Shown here: piece by piece, positions 44,403 to 54,471 of the stretch
Layout of the letters: every line of letters starts with the position of its first letter
Numbering within the stretch: position 1 is the first letter of the stretch
Source: Parvularcula bermudensis HTCC2503
GTDB taxonomy: Bacteria; Pseudomonadota; Alphaproteobacteria; Caulobacterales; Parvularculaceae
Assembly (NCBI RefSeq): GCF_000152825.2
Contig: NC_014414.1
Span: 62,001 to 126,000, forward strand
DNA length: 64,000 nt
Reading direction: 5' to 3'
Notes under the pieces: generated by a model
What the model saw: the letters and a program-made list of their open reading frames with translations, nothing else
Database searches by the model: none
What the model was told of the DNA's origin: nothing
Program-made: the position numbers and the translations under genes

Positions 44403-45297
44403 CGGCCTCCGGCGGACGGCCAGAGAGGATTTCCTCAAGCTCGACATCGCTGGGGAAGGCGTAATCGACCACCCGCACCAAATCCGGGGTCGTAAAATTG
44501 CCGAACAGCTCGACCCGAGGCCGCCCCTTGCCGTCGCGTCCTGCGGTAACGACGCCCACCGGCAAGCCGCGGGGCAGCATTCCATCCGCGCCGGAGGTCA
44601 CGACTCGGCTGCCGGGGGGCACGCGCTCAATATCAGCGTCGGCAAAGACATCAAGGACCGGATCCCCTGCGGAACGTCCGGCAAGGATTGCCTGAACCTC
44701 GACTTCTTCGATGAACACCGGCAGTCGACTTTGCTGATCTGTGAGCAAGAGGACCCGCGCGGCGGACCGGCCCGCGGACACCACATGCCCCACCATGCCG
44801 CCATCGTCGACGACGGCCAGCCCCAGCTTGACCCCGTCATTGCGCCCCGCGCTCAAGATCAGCGATCGATCAAACGGCCCCTGGCTCTCACCGATGACGC
44901 TGGCATCGACGAAGGTCGCAGGCGTTGGCAGCTTGGTATCGAGCAAGCTCTCATAATACGCCAATTGCCGCCTAAGGGTTCGCGATTCCTCCATCCATAC
45001 CCGCAATTCGGCGTTTTCCTCGCGGAGGCGCTTATTCTCCGCATAGATCCGAAAATAATCTTCGATATTCCCGATCCGAGAGGAGAGCCAGCGGCTCGGC
45101 GCCCCGAAAATACTGACGACCGGCTCGGCGATATCGAGCACCGTCTCCCGCGCGCGCTCGAACACACTCGCCTGCGCGCCAAAAAAACTCGATAGGGTCA
45201 TCGTCGCGGACAACGCCAGAAGGAAGACAATCCCGTATCTCTTGGGGCGCCCTCTGACGCCCGCCCCTTCTCGGCGCAATTCGGTGTATACGGTCAT
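44392..45297 (-). CDS. mreC: rod shape-determining protein MreC
   Basis: MreC is a periplasmic scaffold linking MreB to PBP2. The 301-residue protein has one membrane helix (about 22-42), a coiled coil (about 75-115, with NKRLREENAELR) and the beta-barrel domain containing NDGVKLGLAVVDDGGMVGHVV and GLPVGVV. The length is usual. It begins 88 bases after mreB. Confidence 0.94.
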   Translation of the reverse strand: MTVYTELRREGAGVRGRPKRYGIVFLLALSATMTLSSFFGAQASVFERARETVLDIAEPVVSIFGAPSRWLSSRIGNIEDYFRIYAENKRLREENAELRVWMEESRTLRRQLAYYESLLDTKLPTPATFVDASVIGESQGPFDRSLILSAGRNDGVKLGLAVVDDGGMVGHVVSAGRSAARVLLLTDQQSRLPVFIEEVEVQAILAGRSAGDPVLDVFADADIERVPPGSRVVTSGADGMLPRGLPVGVVTAGRDGKGRPRVELFGNFTTPDLVRVVDYAFPSDVELEEILSGRPPEADDG

Positions 45298-45318
45298 GAC
45301 AAGGCCTTTGCGGCGAAG

Positions 45319-45342
45319 GGAATGTCACACCACGACATTTCC
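45319..45342. repeat. inverted repeat between mreB and mreC
   Basis: GGAATGTC (45319-45326) is mirrored by GACATTTCC (45334-45342), with one extra base in the second arm and a 7-base spacer. It lies 21 bases upstream of the mreC start. It could be a hairpin that protects or processes the mreB message, or an operator. No T run follows. Confidence 0.35.
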
Positions 45343-45385
45343 GATGATTAGGCGGCTTCCGGCCCTCGTTTCAAGACGGCAGGGA

Positions 45386-46513
<1,128 letters not shown>

Positions 46514-46548
46514 TCAAGACGGGTTAACCGTTCAGCCTGCAATTGCCC

Positions 46549-47292
46549 CTAGCCGTCCAGCCCTTGCAATGTCGACTGCCGCAAGCGCCGGAAAATAACG
46601 CGAACAACCAATAAAAAGCCCAGCCACGCCAGCAATAACAGGCCGATGGTCAATAAGTCCCTCGGATCTCGGCTTTGAAAGAACCCCAATAATTCGTCGA
46701 CCTGCTCGGTGAAGACCGAGAGGAAGAGGATCTTCGGGGCAATCCCTATTCCCGTCCCCAGCCAAAACTTCCAGATCGCAATATGCGCCGCCCCGCAGAT
46801 CGCATTGATCACGATAAAGGGGGCGGAGGGGGTGACCCTGATGAACATACTGGCCAATAATCCATGCTGGCGCACGACCTCGATCATCGTTGCCGCCCGC
46901 CCGGCACTCAATTTTCTGACGAACCGTCCGCCGAACACCAATCCCAGAACGAAGGTCAGCGTGGCTGAGCACATGGTGGCGATCCAGCTGTTGAGGGCCC
47001 CCGTCACCGGCCCGAACACGGCCACGGTTCCCGCGATCAGAAGGGTCTGCGGAAATCCCACCAGGGCGAGCGCGCTAAAAACCGCGATGACCCCTATGAG
47101 GGCAAACGGACTCGCCGCGACCCTATTCATGATCTGGTTGAGGCTAGACTGATCAATCCCCAGCCAGTCGGCGCCGAATACGATCAAAACGGCAATGATC
47201 GCGATCAGCAGCAAGGTGACCAAGAGGGAGCTAAGGGCCCGCGCATCCATATTATTGAAGAAATGCGCAAGTTTCTGGAACAGCGTGACCAT
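46549..47292 (-). CDS. TVP38/TMEM64 (VTT-domain) membrane protein
   Basis: VTT/DedA-like proteins are membrane transporters, some implicated in lipid scrambling. The 247-residue protein has about six hydrophobic segments and the VTT core: FPQTLLIAGTVAVFGPVTG near residue 80, then FVLGLVFGGRFVRK and FIRVTPSAPFIVINAICGA. I chose ATG 47292; a GTG 87 bases earlier would add a hydrophobic stretch. It ends 126 bases before the mreB start on the same strand. Confidence 0.82.
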   Translation of the reverse strand: MVTLFQKLAHFFNNMDARALSSLLVTLLLIAIIAVLIVFGADWLGIDQSSLNQIMNRVAASPFALIGVIAVFSALALVGFPQTLLIAGTVAVFGPVTGALNSWIATMCSATLTFVLGLVFGGRFVRKLSAGRAATMIEVVRQHGLLASMFIRVTPSAPFIVINAICGAAHIAIWKFWLGTGIGIAPKILFLSVFTEQVDELLGFFQSRDPRDLLTIGLLLLAWLGFLLVVRVIFRRLRQSTLQGLDG

Positions 47293-47405
47293 TGGGCCCC
47301 CGGGGAAGAAAACAACACTCAACACAAAGCCGCCCACCGGCTCTTCCAAGACGGGCCGATACCAGCGGAAGCTCTGCACGGACAGACCCGCCCGCGCGAT
47401 GCGTC

Positions 47406-50400
47406 CTACTCCGTCTCCTGGCGCGAGGTCGAGAGCGCCGGATCAGGCTCCCGGGAATTCGCCCCGCCGAACGGTTCAAATAGGCGCCGCAAAATCCCCG
47501 GTGTCAGGGCCGCCGCCGAATTCACATCGATACGCACCTCATCGAATTCCCCCGTCACCCTGTAGGCAATGGCGAACATCCCCTCCCCCTCCCGCGAAAT
47601 GAAGAGGTCTCCGATCCCTGGAATTTTCCCCGCAAGACTGTTGACGGGATAGGCCGGGACAACCGACCCGAAGAGCGCGACCTCCTCCTCGCGGAAATCG
47701 ACCTGACCGCCGGCCGTAAGGCCAAGGGAGGAGCCGGTCATGCGCGTTTCGGAGAGGGAAAGCATCCCTTCGGCGAGGCTGAGCTGTCCCACCAATCCGT
47801 CAAAGGCGATCCCCTCTCCGTTGAGGATATTTTCGAGCCCATCGAGGGAGGCGATCGACAATAGCCGTGCCACCGTGGGCGCCCGGCGCAGGATGAGATC
47901 CCCCGTGCGGAACTCGCCATAAAGGCCGCCCTCGGCGGGGAGGGTGGCCTCAAAAGCGGCCGCCGCCCCCCAGACCGATTCGATCCCGAAGAGCCCCCGG
48001 AGCAATTGGCCGAAATCGGAGGTCTCAACCATCAATTTTGCGTCCTGCCCCTCACCGGCGGGGGCCAGTCGACTGGCGAACGTCCCCTCTCCAAGGCGAC
48101 CATCGGCGATAAGGCGCTCGACCCGCTCACCATCGAACAGCCCCGATACGGTAAGATCATGGAGAGCGGTCCCGGCCTTCAGATCGACTTTATCAACATT
48201 GAGATCGAGGCTGACTTTTCCGGGCAGGCCAATCGTTCGCCGAGGGCGGCCGGACAGGCGCCGCCCAATCAACGGGGTCGCGTCGACATACCGGCCCTCC
48301 GCTTCGATCACCAGGCCATCTTCGATCCGCTCGGCCCGCAGCGCTAAATCCGCCGCCCCTGCAATCCACAGCCGGGTGAGTTTGAGATCGTCCAGCCCCC
48401 CGGTCGGCCCCATGCGCAATTGTCCTTCGGCGATCGCGCCGGGGGTTTTGAGGCTGAAATCCTCGATCGACAGCGCCCGTGACCCCGCGTCCTCCGGTCC
48501 GCGGGCGACGGACAGGTCGATCGTCCCCCCCTCGCCCGCCGCTTTGAAGATTGTCCCGTCCGGCCATAGGAGCGTGGCGCGCTTGAGATCGGCCCCGATC
48601 GTCAAATGATCGAAAGCCGTATGTTGACCGTATCCTTCAATTCTTGTGATCACCTCGCCGCGGACAAAGCGACGCAAAGCCAGCCCGAAGCTCTCCCCCG
48701 CGCTGGCCGACAGACGCATTGAGGCGTCAAGGGTTCTGAGGCTGCCCGCGGCAAACCCGCGATGCCAGCGAAATTGCGTCGGCATGCCGTCGGTCTCGAC
48801 ATCCCCCGCGATGGTCAATCCCTCGGGGGCCAGCGTGACGGTGCCCTCCCCGCCGCTCACGCGGACGCCCGCGAAAATGTCAGGATAGGAAAGATCGCTG
48901 AACACCCCGCTGCCGGAGAATCGATAATCTTCGATAGGGACAAAGACCTTCATGGGGCGGACAATTTCGAGATCGAACCGCGTCTGTCCGCCGAAATTGC
49001 GCGGCACATAGCCGGCCGTGGTGAGGAACCGTTGCGGCGCCTTATCGACTTCGCTGAGGACATCTCTCAAGGACCCCTCGATCTGCACGGCAAAGGTCGC
49101 GGGCGCCTCCCTCGGGATCAGTTGCGGGATGTCGACACTGCCGCCGGTCACCCGCGCGGCCCCCAACCGCCCCGAAAACGCCTCGAAGAGAAGTCGGTTA
49201 TCGTGAATCCGAAAGCGACCGGAGAGATCGGTGATCGGGCTCATCGTTGGGACATGCCGTACCGTCGTATCGTCCGTCCTGAAGGAGAGATCGACAACGG
49301 CCTGATCGGGTGTGGGCGGATAGGCGGCGGTCATGGCAATATCGGTCACCGTGCCGGCCAATATGTTGGCCTGCGCCCAGCGTCGAACGCCATCGGCGGC
49401 CGGGAGGGGCCAGGCCCTTAAGATATCCTGCGGGGAGAGGGGGCCGGGGATCCCCGCCTCGGCCGCCACCCGGAGCGGCGCGTCTTGGGGGAGGGAAACC
49501 TCGACATTGCCGGTCAGGACAGATCCTAAAACCCCCGCCTTAAGGGTGGTCACGGACAACAGCCGATCGGTCCAATCATAGGTGCCCATGAGGCGCACCG
49601 CCTCAAGCGCGAGGGGCCCCTCCAAATAGGCATCGGCGGTGATATCCACCTTCGGCGCGCTCAGGGCGAAACGGTGAGCCGCGCCCCCCTCCAGCGGGGT
49701 GAGGCTGCCGGCAAACCGGCCCTGCCCCAAGGGACTGACAACACGAAGATCCAAGATTTCCATCCGTCGCTCGCCGGGGGTGGCGACCCCCACAAGACCG
49801 ATCTCGTCAAAGGGGAATTGCCGATCCTGCGCCGTGAGGGTCCCGTCATGAAGGCGGAGGTCGATGTGTGTCGTCGCCGGCTGCCCTGGGCGGGGAAGCG
49901 AGGCGTCGATCTCGCCATTGAGGGTGCCCGACACGGCAACCGGCAGATCTCGGCCGATCAATTGCTCGATCGCCTCATTGGCAACGACCCGATCGAGCTC
50001 CAGCCGCACCGAGCCGTAACCGTCAGGCCCCAACAGATCCGCCCGTAGACGGGCCGCGCCGCCCCCCTCAAAGGGGATATCCATGCTCAGCGCCGGCGAT
50101 CGCCCATCGACCGAGAGGCGCAGATCCCCCGACAGGGTCCCCGCAAGGCCCGCCTCGGCCGTCCCATAATCAACCCGGAAATCGCGAAACAACGCCCGAT
50201 CAAAGTGTCCGCCAAGCCGATCCCACAGGGTCATCACGCGGCCAAGGGCTTCCACAAGGTTGAGGGAGGGGCCCGCCCGCTCACCGCCGAGGGATACCTG
50301 CCCCCCATCGACGATGAGATCGCTGATCGCCACCTGCCCCCCGATCAGGGCCCGAACATCAAGCGCTATGGTCGCGTTCGGAACACTCAGACGGGTGCCC

Positions 50401-50672
50401 GTCCCGGTGGTAAAATCAAGCCGTTCGGCCTTCAGGCTCAATAAGGTGACGGCATCTTCGTCATGTATCAGGCGCAGAGCTTCGAAGGCCAAATCGGACT
50501 CCGGCATGGCGGCGCTGAGGGCGCCTCTGATCGGCCCCTCAAAGGGCGCGAGGGACACCCCGTCCCCTGAGAGGGTCTTCGCCGTGAGAATGACAAGTCC
50601 GACGACGCCGCCAAAGATCAGAGCAAGACTACGACCGAGCCGACAGAAATGATGAGTGAGGCGCTGGCCCAT
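47406..50672 (-). CDS. large AsmA/YhdP-like protein (DUF3971 and AsmA-like C-terminal region)
   Basis: Proteins of this kind are long periplasmic beta-rich bridges thought to carry phospholipid to the outer membrane. The 1088-residue sequence has one N-terminal membrane helix (about 14-32) followed by uniform, strand-rich repeats. The C-terminal part has an AsmA-like segment (VGQLSLAEGMLSLSETRMTG, then LTAGGQVDFREEEVALFGSV) and VNSLAGKIPGIGDLF, as in YhdP/DUF3971 proteins. It starts divergently from bcp, 183 bases away, and probably shares a transcript with the VTT gene. Confidence 0.87.
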   Translation of the reverse strand: MGQRLTHHFCRLGRSLALIFGGVVGLVILTAKTLSGDGVSLAPFEGPIRGALSAAMPESDLAFEALRLIHDEDAVTLLSLKAERLDFTTGTGTRLSVPNATIALDVRALIGGQVAISDLIVDGGQVSLGGERAGPSLNLVEALGRVMTLWDRLGGHFDRALFRDFRVDYGTAEAGLAGTLSGDLRLSVDGRSPALSMDIPFEGGGAARLRADLLGPDGYGSVRLELDRVVANEAIEQLIGRDLPVAVSGTLNGEIDASLPRPGQPATTHIDLRLHDGTLTAQDRQFPFDEIGLVGVATPGERRMEILDLRVVSPLGQGRFAGSLTPLEGGAAHRFALSAPKVDITADAYLEGPLALEAVRLMGTYDWTDRLLSVTTLKAGVLGSVLTGNVEVSLPQDAPLRVAAEAGIPGPLSPQDILRAWPLPAADGVRRWAQANILAGTVTDIAMTAAYPPTPDQAVVDLSFRTDDTTVRHVPTMSPITDLSGRFRIHDNRLLFEAFSGRLGAARVTGGSVDIPQLIPREAPATFAVQIEGSLRDVLSEVDKAPQRFLTTAGYVPRNFGGQTRFDLEIVRPMKVFVPIEDYRFSGSGVFSDLSYPDIFAGVRVSGGEGTVTLAPEGLTIAGDVETDGMPTQFRWHRGFAAGSLRTLDASMRLSASAGESFGLALRRFVRGEVITRIEGYGQHTAFDHLTIGADLKRATLLWPDGTIFKAAGEGGTIDLSVARGPEDAGSRALSIEDFSLKTPGAIAEGQLRMGPTGGLDDLKLTRLWIAGAADLALRAERIEDGLVIEAEGRYVDATPLIGRRLSGRPRRTIGLPGKVSLDLNVDKVDLKAGTALHDLTVSGLFDGERVERLIADGRLGEGTFASRLAPAGEGQDAKLMVETSDFGQLLRGLFGIESVWGAAAAFEATLPAEGGLYGEFRTGDLILRRAPTVARLLSIASLDGLENILNGEGIAFDGLVGQLSLAEGMLSLSETRMTGSSLGLTAGGQVDFREEEVALFGSVVPAYPVNSLAGKIPGIGDLFISREGEGMFAIAYRVTGEFDEVRIDVNSAAALTPGILRRLFEPFGGANSREPDPALSTSRQETE

Positions 50673-50855
50673 TCCGATGTCGTTATCCTCTCCGGTCCGC
50701 CTCGGTACAGCATTGTTGTTATTTTCTCACTTCTAGGCTGGAGGATCACCACCGCCCAAGCCCTGCGCCGCATTACAAATGCGATGGTTGTCGCTAAACA
50801 CCCGCGGGCAACCGGGATGGTGATGCCCTCACCCCCCAGAAAGTGGAGGATTATC

Positions 50856-51320
50856 ATGGTCGAGATCGGAAACGCCGCACCATCGTTTGAATTACCATCG
50901 GAGAATGGTAATGTTTCTCTAAGCGATTTCAAAGGGAAGTGGCTGGTTCTTTATTTTTATCCAAAAGATGACACGTCAGGCTGCACCAAGGAAGCGATCG
51001 GCTTCTCCGAGCAATTGGATGCCTTTCGCGAGGCCGGGGCTGAGGTCTTGGGCGTCTCCAAAGATTCTGTCGCAAAGCATCAAAAATTTCGGGAAAAGCA
51101 CGACCTGACCGTGCCCCTCGCCTCCGATGAAGGCGGGGACATAATCGACCTCTATGGCGTGTGGGTCGAGAAGAGCATGTATGGCAAGACCTATATGGGC
51201 ATTGAGCGCGCCACCTTTCTGATCGACCCCGAGGGCGTGGTCCGAGAAATATGGCGTAAGGTCCGTGTCCCGGGGCATGTCGACAAGGTGCTCAAAGCGC
51301 TCACCGATCATGCAGGATGA
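50856..51320 (+). CDS. bcp: thioredoxin-dependent peroxiredoxin Bcp/PrxQ, one-Cys form
   Basis: Bcp reduces peroxides. The 154-residue protein has the peroxidatic C43 in DDTSGCTKEA and GVSKDSVAKHQKF. The usual resolving Cys five residues later (CTKEAC) is I48 here, so it must use another thiol. GGAGGA precedes ATG 50856 by 5-6 bases; the longer upstream frame is ignored. The end overlaps the next gene by 11 bases. Confidence 0.93.
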   Translation: MVEIGNAAPSFELPSENGNVSLSDFKGKWLVLYFYPKDDTSGCTKEAIGFSEQLDAFREAGAEVLGVSKDSVAKHQKFREKHDLTVPLASDEGGDIIDLYGVWVEKSMYGKTYMGIERATFLIDPEGVVREIWRKVRVPGHVDKVLKALTDHAG

Positions 51321-52152
51321 AAGGCGGCGGCGTCTTGCCGCCGTACTACTGACCTCGGACCCGCTCCTTAAGGTCGAACGGGCCCTTGCTGGGGTCGAGA
51401 CAACGGATATTGACGGCCAGGCCGAGGGTCGGGACAGCGACCCTGCCGACCTCGACCCATGGCCATTGCCGGCCCGTCGAGCCCGTCCACCTCTATTGGA
51501 TCCCGCTGACATGCCCAAAAGGGGGAGCGGCTCCGACCGGGGGCGCGCCGCGCTCTTGCATGCCATCGCCCATATTGAGATCAATGCCATCGACCTGGCC
51601 GCCGATATGGCCGGGCGCTTCACGCCAACTTTGCCCGCCGCAGACAGGCAGGCATTCCTCGATGACTGGACGGCGGTCATGATGGACGAGGCCCGGCATT
51701 TCCGTCTCCTTACGGAAAGATTGGTCGCATACGGCGTCAGCTACGGCGATCTCCCCGCCCATTCCGGCCTGTTCGATGCCGCCCTCAGGACACGGGATGA
51801 CGTCGCTGCCCGTTTAGCGGTGGCCCCCTTGGTCCTGGAGGCGCGTGGCCTCGATGTGACCCCGGCGATGATCAATCGCCTGCGCCGGGCAGGCGATACG
51901 GAAAGTGCGCGGGTCCTTGAGGAGATCTATGAGGACGAGATCGGGCATGTTGCCGCAGGGGTGCGATGGTTCGAGCGGGTTTGTGCGCATCGGGGCCTCG
52001 CGCCCGCGACCGCCTTCCGTGATTTGGTGGCGGCATATTACGGCCCCGGCCTCAAAAAGCCCTTCAATCAAGAGGGGCGGCGGCGGTCGGGATTCCCGGT
52101 GACGTGGTATGACGCGCCCGAGTTGCAGAAGTCATTTACCACTTCATCCTAA
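51310..52152 (+). CDS. DUF455 ferritin-like protein
   Basis: DUF455 proteins are four-helix, ferritin-like proteins of unknown reaction, possibly di-iron. The 280-residue protein has AIAHIEINAIDLAADM near residues 88-103, DEARHFRLL near 130 and EIYEDEIGHVAAG near 210, which supply the E, E-x-x-H pairs expected of a di-iron site. It ends PVTWYDAPE, close to the family C-terminus. The start overlaps bcp, implying coupled expression with a peroxidase. Confidence 0.85.
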   Translation: MQDERRRRLAAVLLTSDPLLKVERALAGVETTDIDGQAEGRDSDPADLDPWPLPARRARPPLLDPADMPKRGSGSDRGRAALLHAIAHIEINAIDLAADMAGRFTPTLPAADRQAFLDDWTAVMMDEARHFRLLTERLVAYGVSYGDLPAHSGLFDAALRTRDDVAARLAVAPLVLEARGLDVTPAMINRLRRAGDTESARVLEEIYEDEIGHVAAGVRWFERVCAHRGLAPATAFRDLVAAYYGPGLKKPFNQEGRRRSGFPVTWYDAPELQKSFTTSS

Positions 52153-52338
52153 ACCGCGGAGAAACGTGACCAAAAGTTTCAACACCGTTTAATGAAATTC
52201 CGGTACGACTGCCTTGGAAGTCTTGCGCCAGCCGCCCATTGTGTGTGTTATTGTAACAGTCAGGGTAAATGGGTTCTGGCCTGCTTTTTGTGTACCGATT
52301 GAGGTACGCATCAGTCGCCAGCCTACGGGGGCCAAATA

Positions 52339-53709
52339 ATGGGCCGAGATTCAGGCCGAATGGGTCGCAAGATCGGACGTTTTTTCCGTGAGCGGCAGAT
52401 TTATCATCGTTCTGAAGGCGTCGTTCGCTTTATCAAGCTGTCGGCGCGCACTCAAATCGCCATGGCGACCATTCTGGGCACGGCCCTGCTCTGGGTCGCC
52501 TATGCGTCGGTCAATGTCGTCTTTAAGGAACAGATCATCGTCGCCAAGGATCAGGAGCGACGGGATCAAGAAGCGGCCTATCGGCGGCGATTGCAGACCG
52601 CCGAAGGCGCCTATGAAGAAATCCAAGCCCTCAATTACGCCTATGAGCGGGAATTCGACGCGGCCATCACCGGCCTGACCCGCGAATATGAAGCCCTCAG
52701 ATCCTTAGTCGAGAACAAGGCGGCCGTGGATCGTCGTTTCCAGGCCCTGGCCGAGAACCTCTCCGCCGCGGGCGCCCCCGGGGGAACCCGTCGTCAGTCG
52801 ACCAATCGCTTGATGATCGATCCGGTCGGTCGCGAACCGACGCCAAGGCAATCCCGCATTTCCGCCCTGCGGGAGGAGGCACTGAATTCCGTTCAGGGGA
52901 ACAGGGTCGCCGCCGGGATCGACGATGCGGTGTTGCAGCGGGTACGCCAGGACTCCGCCGCCCTTTCCGCCCGCCAAGTGGTGCTGATGGCCAGCCTCGA
53001 AGAAGATATGCGGCGGGCTATTCGCGAGCGTCAGCGTATTTTGGGACATACCGGGGTCGACCTCTCCCCGATGGTCTCTTCCGTTCGGCAATCCACTGCC
53101 GACGCCCAATATTCCGCTGTCGCGCCGGCCCCCACTGATGACGGCAGCTTTATCGGGCAAGGGGGGCCGTTCATTCCCGCCGATCTCGGGAGTGACGCGT
53201 CCCCAACCGACCCCACGGCTTATTTTCGCAGTGCCGCGCGGGTCCACGATACCTTCACCGAGCTGGTGACCCTTAACGAAGCCCTGTCCGCCGTCCCGCT
53301 CTCTCAACCGCTCAAAGTGCCTCACCGCATGACGTCCCGTTTCGGGATCCGGTGGGATCCGATGCGTCGCAATGTCAGGGCCGCCCATAAGGGCCTCGAT
53401 TTCGCCGCCCCGCGGAACAGCCCCCTTTTGGCGACCGCGCCTGGTAAGGTCACTTTTGCCGGCTGGCGCAGTGGGTTTGGACGGACCGTCGAAATCGACC
53501 ATGGCAACGGGTTCAAAACGCGCTTCGCCCATATGAACCGCATTAAGGTCAAAGCGGGGGATGTCGTTGAGTTGCACGATGTCGTCGGCCTTATGGGCAG
53601 CACCGGCCGGTCGACAGGGACCCACCTGCACTACGAAATTCACTATCGGGGACGGCAGGTTGATCCCCTGAAATTTATCGAGGCGGGACGGTATGTTTTC
53701 GAGAGTTAA
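52339..53709 (+). CDS. M23 (LytM) peptidoglycan endopeptidase with membrane anchor and coiled coil
   Basis: The 456-residue protein has a basic N-terminus, one membrane helix (about 40-60), a coiled coil (about 75-145), a second helical region (about 190-260) and a C-terminal M23 domain. The zinc motif is complete: RAAHKGLDFAAP and THLHYEIHY, with RFAHMNRIKV between. It probably cleaves peptidoglycan crosslinks. The bactofilin gene overlaps its end by 17 bases; this pairing resembles lmdC-bacA of Hyphomonas, which controls cell shape. A GTACC/GGTAC repeat at 52292-52307 lies 31 bases before the ATG. Confidence 0.93.
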   Translation: MGRDSGRMGRKIGRFFRERQIYHRSEGVVRFIKLSARTQIAMATILGTALLWVAYASVNVVFKEQIIVAKDQERRDQEAAYRRRLQTAEGAYEEIQALNYAYEREFDAAITGLTREYEALRSLVENKAAVDRRFQALAENLSAAGAPGGTRRQSTNRLMIDPVGREPTPRQSRISALREEALNSVQGNRVAAGIDDAVLQRVRQDSAALSARQVVLMASLEEDMRRAIRERQRILGHTGVDLSPMVSSVRQSTADAQYSAVAPAPTDDGSFIGQGGPFIPADLGSDASPTDPTAYFRSAARVHDTFTELVTLNEALSAVPLSQPLKVPHRMTSRFGIRWDPMRRNVRAAHKGLDFAAPRNSPLLATAPGKVTFAGWRSGFGRTVEIDHGNGFKTRFAHMNRIKVKAGDVVELHDVVGLMGSTGRSTGTHLHYEIHYRGRQVDPLKFIEAGRYVFES

Positions 53710-54364
53710 GAGTCAGCGCCGGGCGCAGGAGCCCTCGTCCCTTCCTGACGAGGTACCCGACCCCTCCCAGCCGTCGCGTAAAGCCTCCGCCAAGCCAAAG
53801 ACCCAGCGTACCAATCGTGGCCCCAGCGTCCCCTCGATCATCAGCGGCGATATGGCCATTCGCGGTGTCATCGAGAGCACCGGAGAGGTGCAATATGACG
53901 GGCAACTCGAAGGCGATATCCACGCAAAGACACTGATCGTGGGGGACGGGGCCAGCGTCGAAGGGGAAATCACCGCTGAAAAGGTGCGGATTTCCGGCAC
54001 GGTCAAAGGGGCGATCAAGGCGATCGAGGTCGAAATGGCCAATACCGCCATCGTCACCGGTGACATCACTCACAAATCGCTGATGATCGAAAGCGGCGCC
54101 CGCTTCGAAGGGAAATGTCAGTATAGCGATGAGCCGCTCGGCACGGTGACACCGCAACTGGCACTCTCAAGTCCGCCTGCGGACAATGCCCAGCCGACGG
54201 AAGCCGGGGGCACACGGCCATCACTGGCGGCGCCCGATACCAATCGTCTTGAGAGCGCAGCGCCGCCGCGCCGTCGTCCCACGCCGCTGACCAGCGGGAC
54301 GACGACCCAGGGCAGCCAACGGCAATTTGTCAAACGTCCAACCAACGCGGCAACGCTGCGCTAA
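53693..54364 (+). CDS. bacA: bactofilin
   Basis: Bactofilins polymerise into beta-helical filaments that position wall enzymes. The 223-residue protein has a disordered N-terminus, the bactofilin core at about 47-150 (SIISGDMAIRGVIESTGEV, GQLEGDIHAKTLIVGDGASV, EGEITAEKVRISGTVKG) and a Pro/Ala-rich tail. Stacked six-residue repeats are clear. It overlaps the M23 gene and is probably its partner. Confidence 0.94.
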   Translation: MFSRVKSQRRAQEPSSLPDEVPDPSQPSRKASAKPKTQRTNRGPSVPSIISGDMAIRGVIESTGEVQYDGQLEGDIHAKTLIVGDGASVEGEITAEKVRISGTVKGAIKAIEVEMANTAIVTGDITHKSLMIESGARFEGKCQYSDEPLGTVTPQLALSSPPADNAQPTEAGGTRPSLAAPDTNRLESAAPPRRRPTPLTSGTTTQGSQRQFVKRPTNAATLR

Positions 54365-54471
54365 CCCGCCCGATTGCCTCACGACTGATGAATCGCCGAG
54401 GGGATCACTCCTCAGGCGAGGCGCCAGCGACCATGAGAGCCATATCGATCAATCGGAGTCGCGAAATGGCT

